Part shown: one piece after another, positions 24,797-36,928 of the stretch
Numbering within the stretch: the stretch's first letter is position 1
Layout of the letters: the number at the start of each line of letters is the position of its first letter
Source: Icerya purchasi
Lineage: Eukaryota > Arthropoda > Insecta > Hemiptera > Monophlebidae
Direction of reading: 5' to 3'
DNA length: 64,000 nt
Assembly (NCBI GenBank): GCA_039619475.1
Contig: CM077115.1
Coordinates: 447,133,292-447,197,291, forward strand
The notes under the pieces: model-generated
Told to the model about the DNA's origin: nothing
The model's input: only the letters and a program-made list of their open reading frames with translations
The model's database searches: none
Made by a program: the position numbers and the translations under genes

Positions 24797-25538
24797 GAAT
24801 CTGTTATTTAAGAAGCTGCATAACTCCATTTTTGGCTATTTTAGCTTTTTTAGCGTTTCTTACTAAGTCAACCCTGCCGCGTCGATTGGTGATGTCAAAA
24901 CGCGCCATCTCGCGGCGGAACATGGAGATTTTGGTACCAGTTTTTCATGAAACAACATAACTCCACGCGTTTTATCGCGTTGTTTACAAAGCTGAATTGT
25001 TCAACAAGGTTTGATATGGTTAATTTTTCCGCGTGCGTTCTTATTGCATTCTATTCGAGATATTCGTGTACGTTCATATTATTTTCAATACAAAATATCA
25101 ATTTTTCAAAAAAGTGAAGTGCTATGTCGCCTAAATCCGATCTAACAGGTTTGTGTTACAATTTTCAGGATATGCGTTTTTTTTGGACACCTTATGGTTC
25201 AAAAATGGTAGTCCAAATGTTCCAAATTTGAAAAACACCCTAAAATGGGTTGAAAAATATTCGAAAAGTACGATTTCGTTCACCTACTACGATTTTTTGG
25301 CCAAATTTCGTCGATTCATTCATGAAACAACATAACTCCAAAACCTTTGATGCGCACTCACCGCTACAGCCTTCATCGGCGAATTTGACCAAGAGGTGGA
25401 AAAGGTGTGTAATGTGATAGTATTCAACATATTATAGTTTCAATTCGATAACTTTAGAAGAACCGAAGATAATACGTTTTTTGTCTCTCCTGACAAGTTG
25501 ATTTTTTGGACTTATGTAGTTTCTTAAATAACAGATTC
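24797..25538. mobile_element. Non-autonomous terminal-inverted-repeat element inside an RT fragment
   Basis: The ends are inverted copies: GAATCTGTTATTTAAGAA on the left and TTCTTAAATAACAGATTC on the right, extending to about 31 bp with three mismatches. Flanks show AAAA on both sides, a possible 4-bp duplication. The word ACAACATAACTCCA, related to the inner terminal repeat, recurs near 24951 and 25326. About 742 bp, no transposase. The superfamily is not clear. Confidence 0.75.
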
Positions 25539-25708
25539 AAAACTTATCTCAGGTCAACCTGTGTAGATAGTTAATAAATTAAAATATCTTGGAATTGTAA
25601 TAGAGCGTGAGCTAAACTTTTCTTCTCATTTGGAAGAAATAAATAGCAAATGTATTAAAATATACACTAAACTTAAAAGAATATTACCAAATACCTATGG
25701 GATGTACC
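25539..25708 (+). mobile_element. Non-LTR retrotransposon RT fragment, 3' part
   Basis: Reads INKLKYLGIVIERELNFSSH then LEEINSKCIKIYTKLKR, the KYLGI motif and thumb segment that continue the fragment ending at 24796. It is cut at the hAT-like terminus at 25709. Confidence 0.75.
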
Positions 25709-25819
25709 CAGGGCTGGATTAACTATGTCGGGGACCCTAAGCAATGAACATCTTAGGGCCCCCTTACCCTAATCTGGTAACTATTTGATAAAACACTTTT
25801 CTAAAAATTTTGAATTTCG

Positions 25820-26270
25820 ATATCTCTCGAACAAATCACCCGATCGAAATGTGGTTTGCAGCATTCGGCGCGGTTTTCAAGTCTAAAAAGATGGTTAGCT
25901 ATAATAAAAACAATCCAACAAGAAATTTGAAAGTTATTTTAAAAAAAACACTTTTTTTGAAATTTCCTATGATTGCACGAATCAACCAATGGGCATGCAG
26001 TTGGCGGCATTCGGCGCAGTCTCGTGAGCACAAAATTTGATTTATTACAAAAAAAAAAAAGATCCGACAAGGAATTTGAAAGTTATTTTAAAAAAAAACA
26101 CTTTTTTGAAAAATTTTCGTCAACAATATCTCTCAAACGAATCAAACAATTGAGACGCGGTTTACGGCATTCAACGCAATTTTTTGAGAAATATAGCTGA
26201 TTAGTTTTTGGAATTGATCGGTACAAGTGTCTAAAAGTTACTTCAAAAAAACATTTTTTTGACAATTTTA
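25820..26270. repeat. Degenerate tandem array, three units of about 150 bp
   Basis: Each unit runs from ATATCTCTC(A/G)AACGAATCA-like sequence through a GCGGTTTGCGGCATTC-like core to AAAGTTATTTTAAAAAAAACAC. Units start near 25820, 25966 and 26119. They lie within the hAT remnant's terminal region. The open frames across them are repeat artefacts. Confidence 0.75.
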
Positions 26271-26619
26271 TTTTTGAGATTTCTCAAAATCTACCTAGCC
26301 GAATCGGTTCAAATTTTCAGGTAAGTTTAGTGGAACCCTTTCAAATATTGCAAACCGATTTTCCATTGGTCAAGCCGTTCAAAAGTTATAAAAGGTTTAC
26401 ATACACACACACATATCAGGACCCCATCGCAAAAATAGTCAGAATAGCTTCCTACGACCTCAAAACATGGAGATTTAATGAAAACTCGATTTTTGAAAAT
26501 TGAGGCGAAAAAAATAACTATCCGTTGAAAATTTTCTATTTTCTTAGCGGGAAGTTAAAAATTGAAACAAATAAATATGCGTATTTTTTTATTAAATCGT
26601 TTTGTAAAGTAAAATATGT

Positions 26620-27760
26620 TTAAATATGAACTCTTCTAACTTTTTTAGATAGAAAATCGTTTAAAACATCTTTGGAGGTAACCATTTCTAATATATTATT
26701 TTCAATCGCCATTATCACCAATAAATTTAAACGGTTCTGAGACATTGACGAACGAAGACAGTTTTTGATTAGTTTTAATTTCGAAAAGTTACGTTCACCC
26801 GTAGAGTTTGTAATCATCAGACTTCTATATAATATCTGGAATGCTGCCATTACATTCGGGAAAGTTGATTGTGCCATATTACCAAAAATTAGTTTATACA
26901 ATTTCCTTGGCAGGTACAATTTCATCTTTTCCGGTATTAATTCTAATTGTAAAATGAAGTACTTGAACTGCACCATCTCATCTATAAACTCAGGCTCAAT
27001 GTCCTCGCAATAATGTTTCCTAAACTTTGTACAAGCCCTTCTAATTTCATCGTTGGACTTGACGCTTATTGAAAAATATTTGGCTTCAATAATTTCATTA
27101 ACAATGAATATTAAAATCCTAATATGATTGTTTTTTCTTTCCAACATTACCGTATTTGACTAAATGCGAACTAAGGAACGGGTCATATTCCGCAATTAAC
27201 TCTAAAATTCCCAAGTAATTGCAACTATGTTGAGAACCAAGAACTTCATTATCACCACGAAATACTAATCCACAGGATGATAAAAATGTAATCACTGAGA
27301 CCACCCTTTGTAAAATTTTCATCCAATATTCTCTTTCTTTGTTGAATGTAATTCCCAAAGAGGTGTCGATTGTCCGTGAATACGTCGTCTACTAATCAGT
27401 GTCTGTTTTCCAGTAGACGAAGAATACATGAGCCATTCTCATTTAATTTTACCATCACTTATGAGTTTCCGAAAAAACATAGATTGAGAAAAAAATATTT
27501 TGCTATCGTCGTATTGTCGGCTTCAAGCAGACAAATCACACTCAAACTGTTGACATTCGTTAGAATCTCCGGCACACCAAAAATCTTGTATTTCGTTGGT
27601 AACATTTTGCCATAATCCAATGCCGTTCTGGTATTCTATTCCTAGATGAACTACGTTTTGGTGTAGTAATTGGACTTCGGCCTCGGCCTCGCTTTCCTTT
27701 GCATCCGCTAAAGTAGCTATTTCTTGATCCTGGCGGTCTGTTCAGAACACGAGCAATACC
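26620..27760 (-). pseudogene. hAT transposase (ZMYM1-like), internally deleted
   Basis: From right to left: a NEWLMYSSSTGK-like segment (about 27440), then EREYWMKILQRVVSVITFLS and GLVFRGDNEVLGS, NYLGILELIAEYDPFL (27358-27119), then in a shifted frame EIIEAKYFSISVKSNDEI. This is followed directly by the C-terminal part with FPNVMAAFQILYRSLMITNS and ERNFSKLKLIKNCLRSSMSQ, the hATC dimerisation region, ending at 26620. The block of several hundred residues that normally lies between FSISVD and this C-terminal part is absent, and the first catalytic Asp position reads Lys. The gene is dead by deletion plus frameshift. Confidence 0.82.
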
Positions 27761-28637
27761 TAATCATTAAAATTACAGTATTTGCTTTCGTTTCTGTATA
27801 TAAAAATACTTTTGATTTCACTTAATAGCAATCTTATAATTCCTAGTCGCCATAGTACGTTCAAAAATAGAAAACTTTTATCACATCATAAAACGAAGAT
27901 TAGAGTGCAAGCACCTCAAAACATAGATAGCTTTCACCCCTAATACTTAAAAATCCACCTGTTAATGATTTTTGCAACAATATTCTAATTAAATCGTCCC
28001 AAAACCAGTAAAAATATGACGATGTAATATAAAAAAGCAAATAATATTGTCATTGAGGGTTTGCTACATCACATTTTTCTTCATGGAAGTTATCCATAAA
28101 TGAATTTTTTAAATGAACACACTGATTTTATCCTTTGCTGTTAGAATTATGTGTGCTATAATCGTGTTTATTAACTCACTGAACACACAGAGACACAAGG
28201 GCAGATGTGCCGCGATGTTTTTCTCCCTTGTTGTGATGTTATTGACTTTGTTGTTATTGTAAACAACATTTCTGATAATTTCTGAATCCCTTTTTGGAAT
28301 TTTTATTAATACTGTCACGTTTTTGAAACTGAAAACTATCTTCTCGGGTGCAATTATTTTTGTGTTTGTAAATCTCCATTGGTTCTCTGATAAGTTGTTC
28401 GGAGGTCTTACTTTCTGCACTTAGAATATTTGCATTTTCCTAATCGATTAATTTCTTGTAATTTTCTACATTTAAGATCCAGTTTGTTGTGGGTATGCTG
28501 ATGAACAGTGATATCACATGAAAATTCACCCGTTGTCAGCTGTTCAATTGCAGTGATATGAATTCTTGATAAAAGATGCAGTATCACCTACAAATGGTGC
28601 GAGTTTTTTGGCTAACCATTTGGACAGCTCGTAAGTA
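27761..28637. other. No recognisable gene
   Basis: AT-rich flank into which the Ty3/Gypsy element inserted. The minus-strand open frame 28109-28420 has no motif I recognise. Confidence 0.45.
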
Positions 28638-28935
28638 TGTAGGGACAGCGACTCGTACCAGTACTCGCTCGATGCACGACGAGTAGAGACTGTGCGAGTA
28701 CACTTCTCTCTTCGCTGCGGCTAGCAGCGAAGAAACCAGTTTTTTCTTACCTGCGAGGCGAAAAAGGTTATAACCGTTTTTTCTCGAAGAGTCGACTCGC
28801 CGTCTTCCCACAAAGGCTCGTACAACGCATGTATGTGATTCGAATCAAAATAAAAAGTATAAAGCTTTATTTTACTCTTATTTCGTAAATAATCGTAATT
28901 TGTGGTGTATAACCTACTGGGGCATGTACCCCACA
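28638..28935 (+). repeat. 5' LTR
   Basis: Starts TGTAGGGACAGCG and ends GTACCCCACA; 298 bp. It differs from the 3' LTR at four positions by eye (about 1.3 percent). An AATAAAAAG-like word lies about 90 bp before the end. Confidence 0.96.
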
Positions 28936-28940
28936 AATAT

Positions 28941-28955
28941 TGGTGCCGAAACCCG
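28941..28955 (+). promoter_or_regulatory. Primer-binding site matching tRNA-Phe
   Basis: TGGTGCCGAAACCCG lies five bases after the LTR. It is complementary to the 3' end (including CCA) of insect tRNA-Phe as I know it, over 15 bases. It would prime minus-strand DNA synthesis. Confidence 0.8.
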
Positions 28956-29423
28956 CTTGTGTTTTAACTTTTTCGTTTTGTTAACGCCGATAACCGCGCA
29001 ATACAAAAGACTGCCATGAGTTTTTTTCGATCCGAACATGGTGTGCAAATTCGTTTTTTTTAATTTTTCGGTTTTCTATGTTCGGCGTTAGTGATTAATT
29101 TTTCGCGATTTTCGATAATCGTTCGAGTTTCCGTTTTTCGTTCGACGCTTACGTGTTCGCATTACGTACGTACCGCGCGGTATGCGATAACGTTGTATTT
29201 TCTCCCATCGAAAATTAAGTGAAGCATGTACCTATTCGAATCCGTAACAAAATCGACGCTTTTTCCCTAAAAAAAAAACAAAAAAAAAAAACAAACAATC
29301 GAACAAATCGTATCCGAGTAAGTTACTTTTTTGTTTTTGTTTTTTTCTCTTCGTTCTTTTTCCGTTCGTTTCGAAACTATCGTTTTTAAGTCGCCACTGG
29401 GGTTAGGTCTTTACACGTTTGTT

Positions 29424-32400
29424 ATGCAAAACAGTGAAGAATCTCAAGGGCGAGCCGTGCCCGAGCAACCAACTGCCCCATTAATATTTAATAATATTCA
29501 TATCATGCCCTTCTGAAGCCAAAATCCGGATTTGTGGTTCACACGCGTTGAATCACAATTCCAATTAGCGGGGATTCGCGATGATGACATTCGTTTTATG
29601 CATATTCTAACGACGCTCTACGAAGACGTATTATTAGTTGCGAAAGACGTAGTCGTCAATCCTTCCGAATAAAACAAATATGTCGCCTTAAAAACCGCGT
29701 TACTGCGATATTATCGAGAATCTGAGTCAGTTAAGATCCGTCGTCTCTTACGCGATCTCCCACTTAGAGATTTAAAACCGTCACAACTCCTGACACAAAT
29801 GAAGGATTTAGCATCCGGAAAATTTGAAGACAGTGTCTTACGCACTATGTGGAGCGAGCGACTACCAACATCGGTGCAGTCAATTTTAATGAGTATAGAT
29901 GAGACTGTGTCGTTGTCAACCCTGGCTGATACGGCGGACCGAATTATGTCCGTGGTACAGTCATCAGCTCCGACCATTGCACCACTGCAACGAAACCCCA
30001 CTGAGGACGCCATTGCTAACTTACAAAAGCAACTCACGGAGATACAAGCCCAATTGTCGCACCTTACGTCAACTAGGTCGACGGATGCACGTTCTTCCAT
30101 CCGTAAAGAGCGACCCAGGTCTCCGGCGCGAACAAAATTTAGGTTACCTGATGGCCAACGTGACAATGAAGAATTTTGTTGGTACCATGCCACCTTTGGA
30201 AATAAAGCACAGAAGTGCCGTCCCCCATGCAAATACGAACCACAAACTATAAGTACTGTTGTTCCTAGCGGTATTTTAGCACAACGCTTTTTCCTACGTG
30301 ATCGAGTGTCGGGACAACAATTTTTAGTTGATACAGAAGCTGAGTGTTCCGTAACACCGGTCATTTCGCACGCACCTAGCGCCTCCGATGGCTCGCCGCC
30401 GTTACTCGCTGCTAACGGATCACAAATCAAAACTTACGGTAAAGTGGATTTGCACTTAGACCTAGGTTTTAAAACGCACTTTCGATGGACTTTTGTTATA
30501 GCCGACGTTACATCCCCGATACTCGGCGCTGACTTTCTGTCGCATTATCATTTTTTGATTGATTTAAGAAACAAGTGCCTAATTGCCGCGAATAACGAAG
30601 CATCGATATGTGGAGCAATTAAAGCAGCGGAACTGTGCAGTATAAAATATATTCCGACGACTGAGGTCCTCCTTCATCGATATTCGGTTATTTGGGATGA
30701 TACGCCCTCGTCTACCAAAAATGCAATGGCAGTATCCCACCACATAGAAACGATAGGACCACCTGTAAGTTCTAAACCTAGACGACTCCCACCGGGTAAG
30801 CTGGAATTTGCAAAAAAATAATTTCAGAAATGGTTGCGTGATGGCACGTGCGTTCCATCCAAATCAGCTTGGGCGAGTCCTATTACTGTTGTAGGAAAAC
30901 CGGATGGTGATTTTCGAATCTGCGGCGACTATCGCAATTTAAATTTGGTAACAACGCCGGATCGTTACCCGCTTCCGCATATCCACTATGTTAACGCATT
31001 GTTACACGGCAAAACAATTTTTTCTAAACTCGATCTGCGCAGTGCATATCACCAAATCCCGATGTTTCCGCAGGATGCAGAAAAAACAGCGGTCGCAACC
31101 CCATTTGGTTTATACGAATTTAACGTTATGCCTTTCGGTTTAAAAAACGCGGGAGCTACGTTCCAGCGTTTCATGGGTCATATATTTCGAGGACTCGATT
31201 TCGTCATCCCGTACATCGATGATATACTCGTAGCGTCACAGTCCCTTCAAGAATATACGACACATTTACAGAAAGTGTTCGAAATACTTATGCGAAACGG
31301 TTTAAAAATCAACAAGCCTAAATGTAAGTTCGCAGCGACCGAAGTAACTTTCGTAGGGTATGTAATATCGCCAAACGGCATCTGTCCAGACCCGATTAAA
31401 ACAAAACTAATACGCGAATTCGAGAAACCAGCATCTCTCGACCAACTGCGTAGGTTTATCGGTATGGTAAATTTTTACCACAGATTTATAGCTCATGCTG
31501 CCGAGCTGCAACGCCCTCTTCTCGACCTGACGAAAAACGCCAAGAAAAATGATAAACGACCCGTGCTATGGAACGCTGACGCAGAACGAGCATTTGAGCG
31601 TCTTAAAACAGTAATGACAAGTGAGTTATTTTTAATACATCCGATTCCGGACGCCGAACTTATCCTTATGTCGGACGCATTGTCTACCGCGATCGGTGCT
31701 TCTCTTAATCAACGTCATAAGGGAGCACTTCAACCGATTTCTTTTTTTTCGCGTAAACTTTCGGAAGCCGAGTGTAAATATAGCGTATTCGACCGTGAAC
31801 TTTTAGCGATCTACGCCGCGATAAAGCACTTTAAAGACCTCGTTGATGGACGCGAATTAAAACTAATAGCCGACCACAAACCGTTACAATATGCTTTAAC
31901 GAAAAAGAAAGAAACTCTGTCGGCTAGGCAAGCTCGCCAGTTACAATTTATATCCGAATACACTTCCAACATCGAGTATATTGAAGGGGACTCAAACATC
32001 GTCGCTGATTTCCTTTCGAGAATCGAAGAGGTGCACGCAACAACAATCCTGTCTCCTCAGATGTTCCATGAAGAACAACAAAAAGACGATGAAATGAAGC
32101 ATTTCCTATCCGCAAGCCATCTAAAATTCCGATTAAAACCAAAGCCAATCGATGGTGTTATTCTTTTGGTAGATGAAGCTGACCGGATCTTTGTACCAGC
32201 GAGTCTACGAAAGGCAATTTTCAGTTAAATCATCCGAGCGGTAAAAGAACCCTGATATCCGTCCGCAAACGATATTTTTAGCCCCGTATGAGCTCGAACA
32301 TTCGATCTTGGGCCAAAGAATGCCTGGCTTGCCAGCGCTCAAAAGTGTCGCGTCATACTTATTCAGAGTTTGGACGTTTCCCAGAAACTGGTCGTTTCGA

Positions 32401-33400
32401 ACACTGCCATTGCGACATTGTAGGATCTTTACCGCCAATAAATCGTTACCGATATTTAATTACTTTTACCGATCGTGCCACCGGTTGGTTGAAGGTTGTC
32501 CCAACTGAAGATTCAACCACGAATTCGGTAGTAACACCATTTCTTTCAGGATGGATTTCCCGTTTTGGAGCACCCAAAGTCTTAACAACAGATCGAGGCG
32601 CCCAGTTTACGTCAATGCTGTTTCATATTTTAACGCAGAGGATCGGTACTCACCATATCCGAACGACAGCATACAATCCGAAAGGAAATGGAAAATTGGA
32701 GCGAATACACCGAACCTTAAAACAAGCAATGCGCTGTCACGAAAATTCTTGGTACGTCAGTTTACCGCTGATTTTACTAGGAATCCGAACGTGCGTGTTA
32801 GACTCAGGCTATGCGCCCGCTGAGTTAACACTGGCTTCATCATTACGCTTACCGAGCGAATTTTTCTCCGCACCAGCGGATAATTACGACCAGTACGAAA
32901 TTCTGCGGTCAATTAGATCAACGCTGGAAACTGTACGCCCGACAAACGTCCGAAAACACTCCCGTGCAGTGTTTGTACATCTGGCCCTAGAAACGTGTTC
33001 ACACGTATTTATTCGCCAGTATGCAGTTCGACAGTCGCTACAGGCCCCGTACGAAGGCCCGTTCCGCATAATAAACCGGAAGCAGAACTTTTATACTTTG
33101 GACATCAAAGGTAAAGCGGAAACAGTTCATCTAGACCGTCTAAAGCCAGCATATGGTATGACAAACCACATCGCAGACCAGGAACAGGGGATTCACATCA
33201 GACCTTCTACATACGTAACACAGGAAAACGCTCCTTCCATAACTGAAGGCGAAAACAGTACAAATTTGGAGACCAATACGAGCCCAGCAAACACTCCCAC
33301 GTCAACTGCTACGATACCACACCCGCAGCGTACTAAGAGCGAGCGGCTCGTGAAATTCCCGAATAAATATTTAGAATTAATACACAGGTACCAAAAATAA
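29424..33400 (+). pseudogene. Gag-Pol polyprotein, interrupted
   Basis: One frame from ATG 29424 covers gag, protease, RT and RNase H up to 32228. Integrase continues in another frame to 33400. Visible parts: capsid-like NPDLWFTRVESQFQ; zinc motif CWYHATFGNKAQKCRPPC (about 30177-30230); protease LVDTEAECSV, where the usual Asp-Thr-Gly is Asp-Thr-Glu; RT with KLDLRSAYHQ and YIDDIL; RNase H with DRELLAIYAA and ADHKPL; integrase CLACQ, CDIVG, TTDRGAQF and GKLERIH (DD35E spacing). Lesions: TGA 29514, TAA 29670, TAA 30819, a frameshift and small loss near 32215-32228 affecting the HHCC zinc region, and TAG 32279. The C-terminal tail is basic and Pro/Thr-rich. No envelope follows. Confidence 0.92.
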
Positions 33401-33712
33401 TAAGACTCGCTAATCGTTCGCCACCCATCAACCGCTCACTCCTTGATAATCGCCCAATCAATATTTGCCGAAATCGATATTAATTTTAAAGAGATCATCC
33501 AGATCCATCACATGCCGTTACCACACTATGTAGACGGTAACATTATCCTGCGCGCTTTGTTTTTATTGAAATATGTTCTTTAATTTTTTTCGATACTTTA
33601 TTTTATTGCTTTCTTTCTTTTCTCTCGTTATTTTATTTTTTCATTTTTCTCGCGACCCGATACGCTCACGTTAGTTTTAGATTTTATTTTTCCGCCCCAA
33701 ACCGTATATTTA

Positions 33713-33724
33713 CGGGGAGGGTGA
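33713..33724 (+). promoter_or_regulatory. Polypurine tract
   Basis: GGGGAGGGTGA directly precedes the 3' LTR, in the expected place for plus-strand DNA priming. Confidence 0.85.
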
Positions 33725-34022
33725 TGTAGGGACAGCGACTCGTACCAGTACTCGCTCGATGCACGACGAGTAAAGACTGTGCGAGTACACTTCTCTCTTC
33801 GCTGCGGCTAGCAGCGAAGAAACCAGTTTTTTCTTACCTGCGAGGCGAAAAAGGTTATAACCGTTTTTTCTCGAAGAGTCGACTCGCCGTCTTCCCGCAA
33901 AGGCTCGTACAACGCATGTATGTGATTCGAATCAAAATAAAAAGTATAAAGATTTATTTTACTCTTATTTCGTAAATAATCGTAATTTGTGGTGTATAAC
34001 CTACCGGGGCATGTACCCCACA
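33725..34022 (+). repeat. 3' LTR
   Basis: 298 bp, TGTAGGG to CCCCACA, followed by the AGTA target duplication. Nearly identical to the 5' LTR. Confidence 0.96.
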
Positions 34023-34152
34023 AGTAGACGAGTCAGTACTAGCAAAGAAGGGAATACCTCCGGTATTTGTTGACAGGCCATAAAAGTTCGGTATTTTCGG
34101 ATCACTTTGTAGCAACGATTTCTTTGTTAAATCCGTTTCTCATAATAACAAA

Positions 34153-34310
34153 AATAATAACCGGGTAACCGAAAGACAAAATATCATAATTAATAATGCA
34201 AGGTTCAAAATGAAAAAAACTTACTCAATTAACAACGTTGAACACATAACCATTTTGAACCCTGTACTATTAATTGTTATATTTTTTCTTTCGGTTACCC
34301 GGTTATTATT
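34153..34310. repeat. Long palindrome (60-bp arms, 38-bp spacer)
   Basis: The left arm begins AATAATAACCGGGTAACCGA. The right arm (34251-34310) ends TCGGTTACCCGGTTATTATT. The arms pair along their length with scattered mismatches. It would form a strong hairpin in RNA or single-stranded DNA. It could be a small foldback transposon; no target duplication is obvious. Confidence 0.9.
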
Positions 34311-36928
34311 AACGATTTATTTGTTTGAACATCCGAATCTGTTTCATTTAATAATTCTTTGACTTTCTTGTACCTTAAAGTTAGCTCAGTTTTTTGTGTT
34401 ATCGACAAGACATAAAACGGCCATCTATTGGTGACCAATAAGACATTTGACAAAGGTAAAACATATTTAGCTCTTACATAAAATAATTGTTGTAAAATTT
34501 TTGTGATGTGGGGGCCGCAAGATTTATTCCGATCATAAGGGGGTCGTGGCATGAAAAAATTTGAAAAACACAGGTCTAAATTAATTAATCAAAAAAATAC
34601 GACTTTCTAATTTTTACATGACTCCCAGTTTCCGTTCATAAAGTCATTTCCTTGTCCAGTTATGTGCCTTGAGATACTTTACATAACTTACTCGAGGGGT
34701 GTCATTCCTGTAAACTCACCCCATACCACAGGGAGACGAAAGTTGTATTTTAGAATGAAATAAATCAGAGAAAATAACATTACTGAGTCACATAATTTTA
34801 CTTTGCATTGAGATGACATTGAGAATGTTATAACTCTGTTTCTCATACTTCTTTATCGGAACAAGTAAAATAAATGATTTAATCGGTGAGCACAGAAAAA
34901 AGTATGAGATTAAAATGACAGGTATGAACATGTTCATACAAATAGTATTTATTGTCACTGGAAAAAACTTTATGTTACGTTTGATTTGAAATAGTCTGAT
35001 AAATTCCATCCCCTATCTAGCATTGAAGAGTATAAAAACGAGTTAATAGTACTTGCGTAGAAAGTAACGGCAACATGTATGTCATTCACAAGCATGTGAA
35101 TACTGATGTGCAAACACAAGTATTTCGACAGCACTTGTATAAAACACATGATTTCAGTCAGTCTCTAAGGTATAGTATTTCATACATATTTCTATGGTAT
35201 GTAGGATATTTTTGCGGCCACTATGCAAATTGTAATACCTATATTTCAACACCGAAGTAAATAATTTAATAAAGCAGTGAAACTTCAAATAATTTTAAAA
35301 TCCAAGTGTAAAATAATAAAAAATAAATGTCAAGTAAACGAGAGGGTAAATGAAGGGGTAAATGAGATCCTGTTGTTAGCTTGAAGTGAATTGATCATCC
35401 GACATCAACATGTAGCGAGCTGTGCATTCCGATAAATCTAAATATCAAGAGTAAGAGTGGAAAGGAATAGCATAAAATAAGAAGGGACAACTGGAAATTA
35501 ACAGTTTATAGTTGATTTCTAAGAGTGGTTAATGACGAACAAAGAAAATGGTCGAACCTCTCATTCGGCTGAAGAAAATAGTTAAAAATGTTCAAGTCTG
35601 CAATCGTCGAGTCCGAAAAAGAGAGGATTGTTGTTCGGTTAAGTAATTTAAATGAATTTCATTCAAATCTCTAACCCGTGAATTCGATGAAATCATCAAA
35701 GTCAGAGCCAACGCCCATCAGCGTGTGACAATCATTACACCCCAGACGGAAATAGTAATATGTACAATTTTATTATATATTCTTACTAATCATTGTTTAT
35801 TCCTATTTTATGCATGTTAATTAATTCTTGATGATTGTCCTATGATGGAATATCTTTTGTGATAGTAAAAGTGTAATCAGAAAAGAGGCTACCTAGGGTT
35901 TGTATTTGTAACATAAAGTTGCTGTTACATACAATAAAAATATCCATCATATCTTTCAAGTTGTTTATGTTACTAACAAAGCTACTATGTGGATCGAATA
36001 GGTGAATTTTAAATTTCTGATTTTGCGCAAAGTCATTGAAGTGCATTTGGAATTCCAGTCCCCATCTGTATTAAAAAATTTATTCCTAACAAATTTAAGT
36101 CAAAGAAAGAAATGTTTGGACATCGTTAAATTTTGATTTGGAGTATAACAGACAACAAAAAACAACATCGAATATTATTTCATACTGGAATAGCATTGCC
36201 TTCTTTTTTGTAATTTTATGAAATTACAAATTAATAAATCAAATATATTGATATAATTGCACTTTTATTTATTATTGCGTATTTATCTGATTAAAAAAAG
36301 AGAAATCTTAAATTTTGTTTCTTAAAATTGATTGGTGCCCTTTTATTTGTCGTAATGCGTTGTACTTACCAACATAGACATTTATTTCAAATACAATATG
36401 AATTCGAACACGATACAAAAAAAGCCAAATGCCAAATTTTTAATGCCTAAGAAAAATATAATGTACTTGAAAAAAAAAAAAACTCAAACAAACAAAAAAT
36501 AGTATTTATTATGTAAAATATCAATTACATTTATTTCGCATTATAGCAAAATTAAAAAATATATTGCTTTAAAAAATACTGAAAAAAATAAGGTCCCATT
36601 TCTCGCGTTTTTACTTGCAAGTAATGATCCTTAAAAAGTTATGGTTTCATTTTGATTAAACGAAAAATACTTATTTTATTAAAATAAAAAAATTACATTA
36701 TTCATAATAGGACTTTAGTCTTTTAAATTACATTCATTCACAAAAATATATCGTACTCAGTCCTCAGTAATTATAGTAAATAACTTTAGTTCTCGAAATT
36801 AGATTATTTAAAAAACATATATTATACTACTATGTATATATAATATAATATTAATATGATAAAGGAAAAAAAAATCACGTACAGATAGAAATAAAATACA
36901 CTGTTCTTTTCTATGATTATGATACATA
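34311..36928. other. No recognisable gene
   Basis: AT-rich. The G-rich stretch near 34510-34560 resembles the end of a DNA transposon, but no partner end was found. Small frames near 35075 and 35840-36046 have no motif. Confidence 0.5.

Larger units (their letters stand above)
25709..27760 (-). mobile_element. hAT (ZMYM1-like) transposon remnant
   Basis: The left boundary CAGGGCTGGATTAAC at 25709 looks like a hAT terminal repeat, abutting an unrelated RT fragment. The transposase lies on the minus strand further right, so 25709 would be the 3' end. The opposite terminus and the 8-bp duplication were not found, so the right limit is only where transposase similarity fades. Confidence 0.65.
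28638..34022 (+). mobile_element. Full-length Ty3/Gypsy LTR retrotransposon, CsRn1-like
   Basis: A 5385-bp element with 298-bp LTRs (TG...CA), flanked by AGTA at 28634-28637 and 34023-34026. It has a primer-binding site, gag-pol and a polypurine tract in canonical order. The gag zinc motif CX2HX9CX3C is the CsRn1-clade form. No envelope gene is seen. The LTRs differ at four positions, so insertion was recent, yet the coding region carries several stops, a frameshift and a protease active-site change, so this copy cannot act by itself. Confidence 0.95.

Noticed and set aside
33400..33712. Possible envelope gene after integrase in the LTR element
   Set aside because: Only about 300 bp remain before the polypurine tract and no signal peptide or fusion-like segment is readable.
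34500..34590. Possible DNA transposon end (GGGGGCCGC, then CATGAAAAAATTTGAAAAACACAGG)
   Set aside because: Resembles hAT-type ends but no partner end or target duplication could be found.
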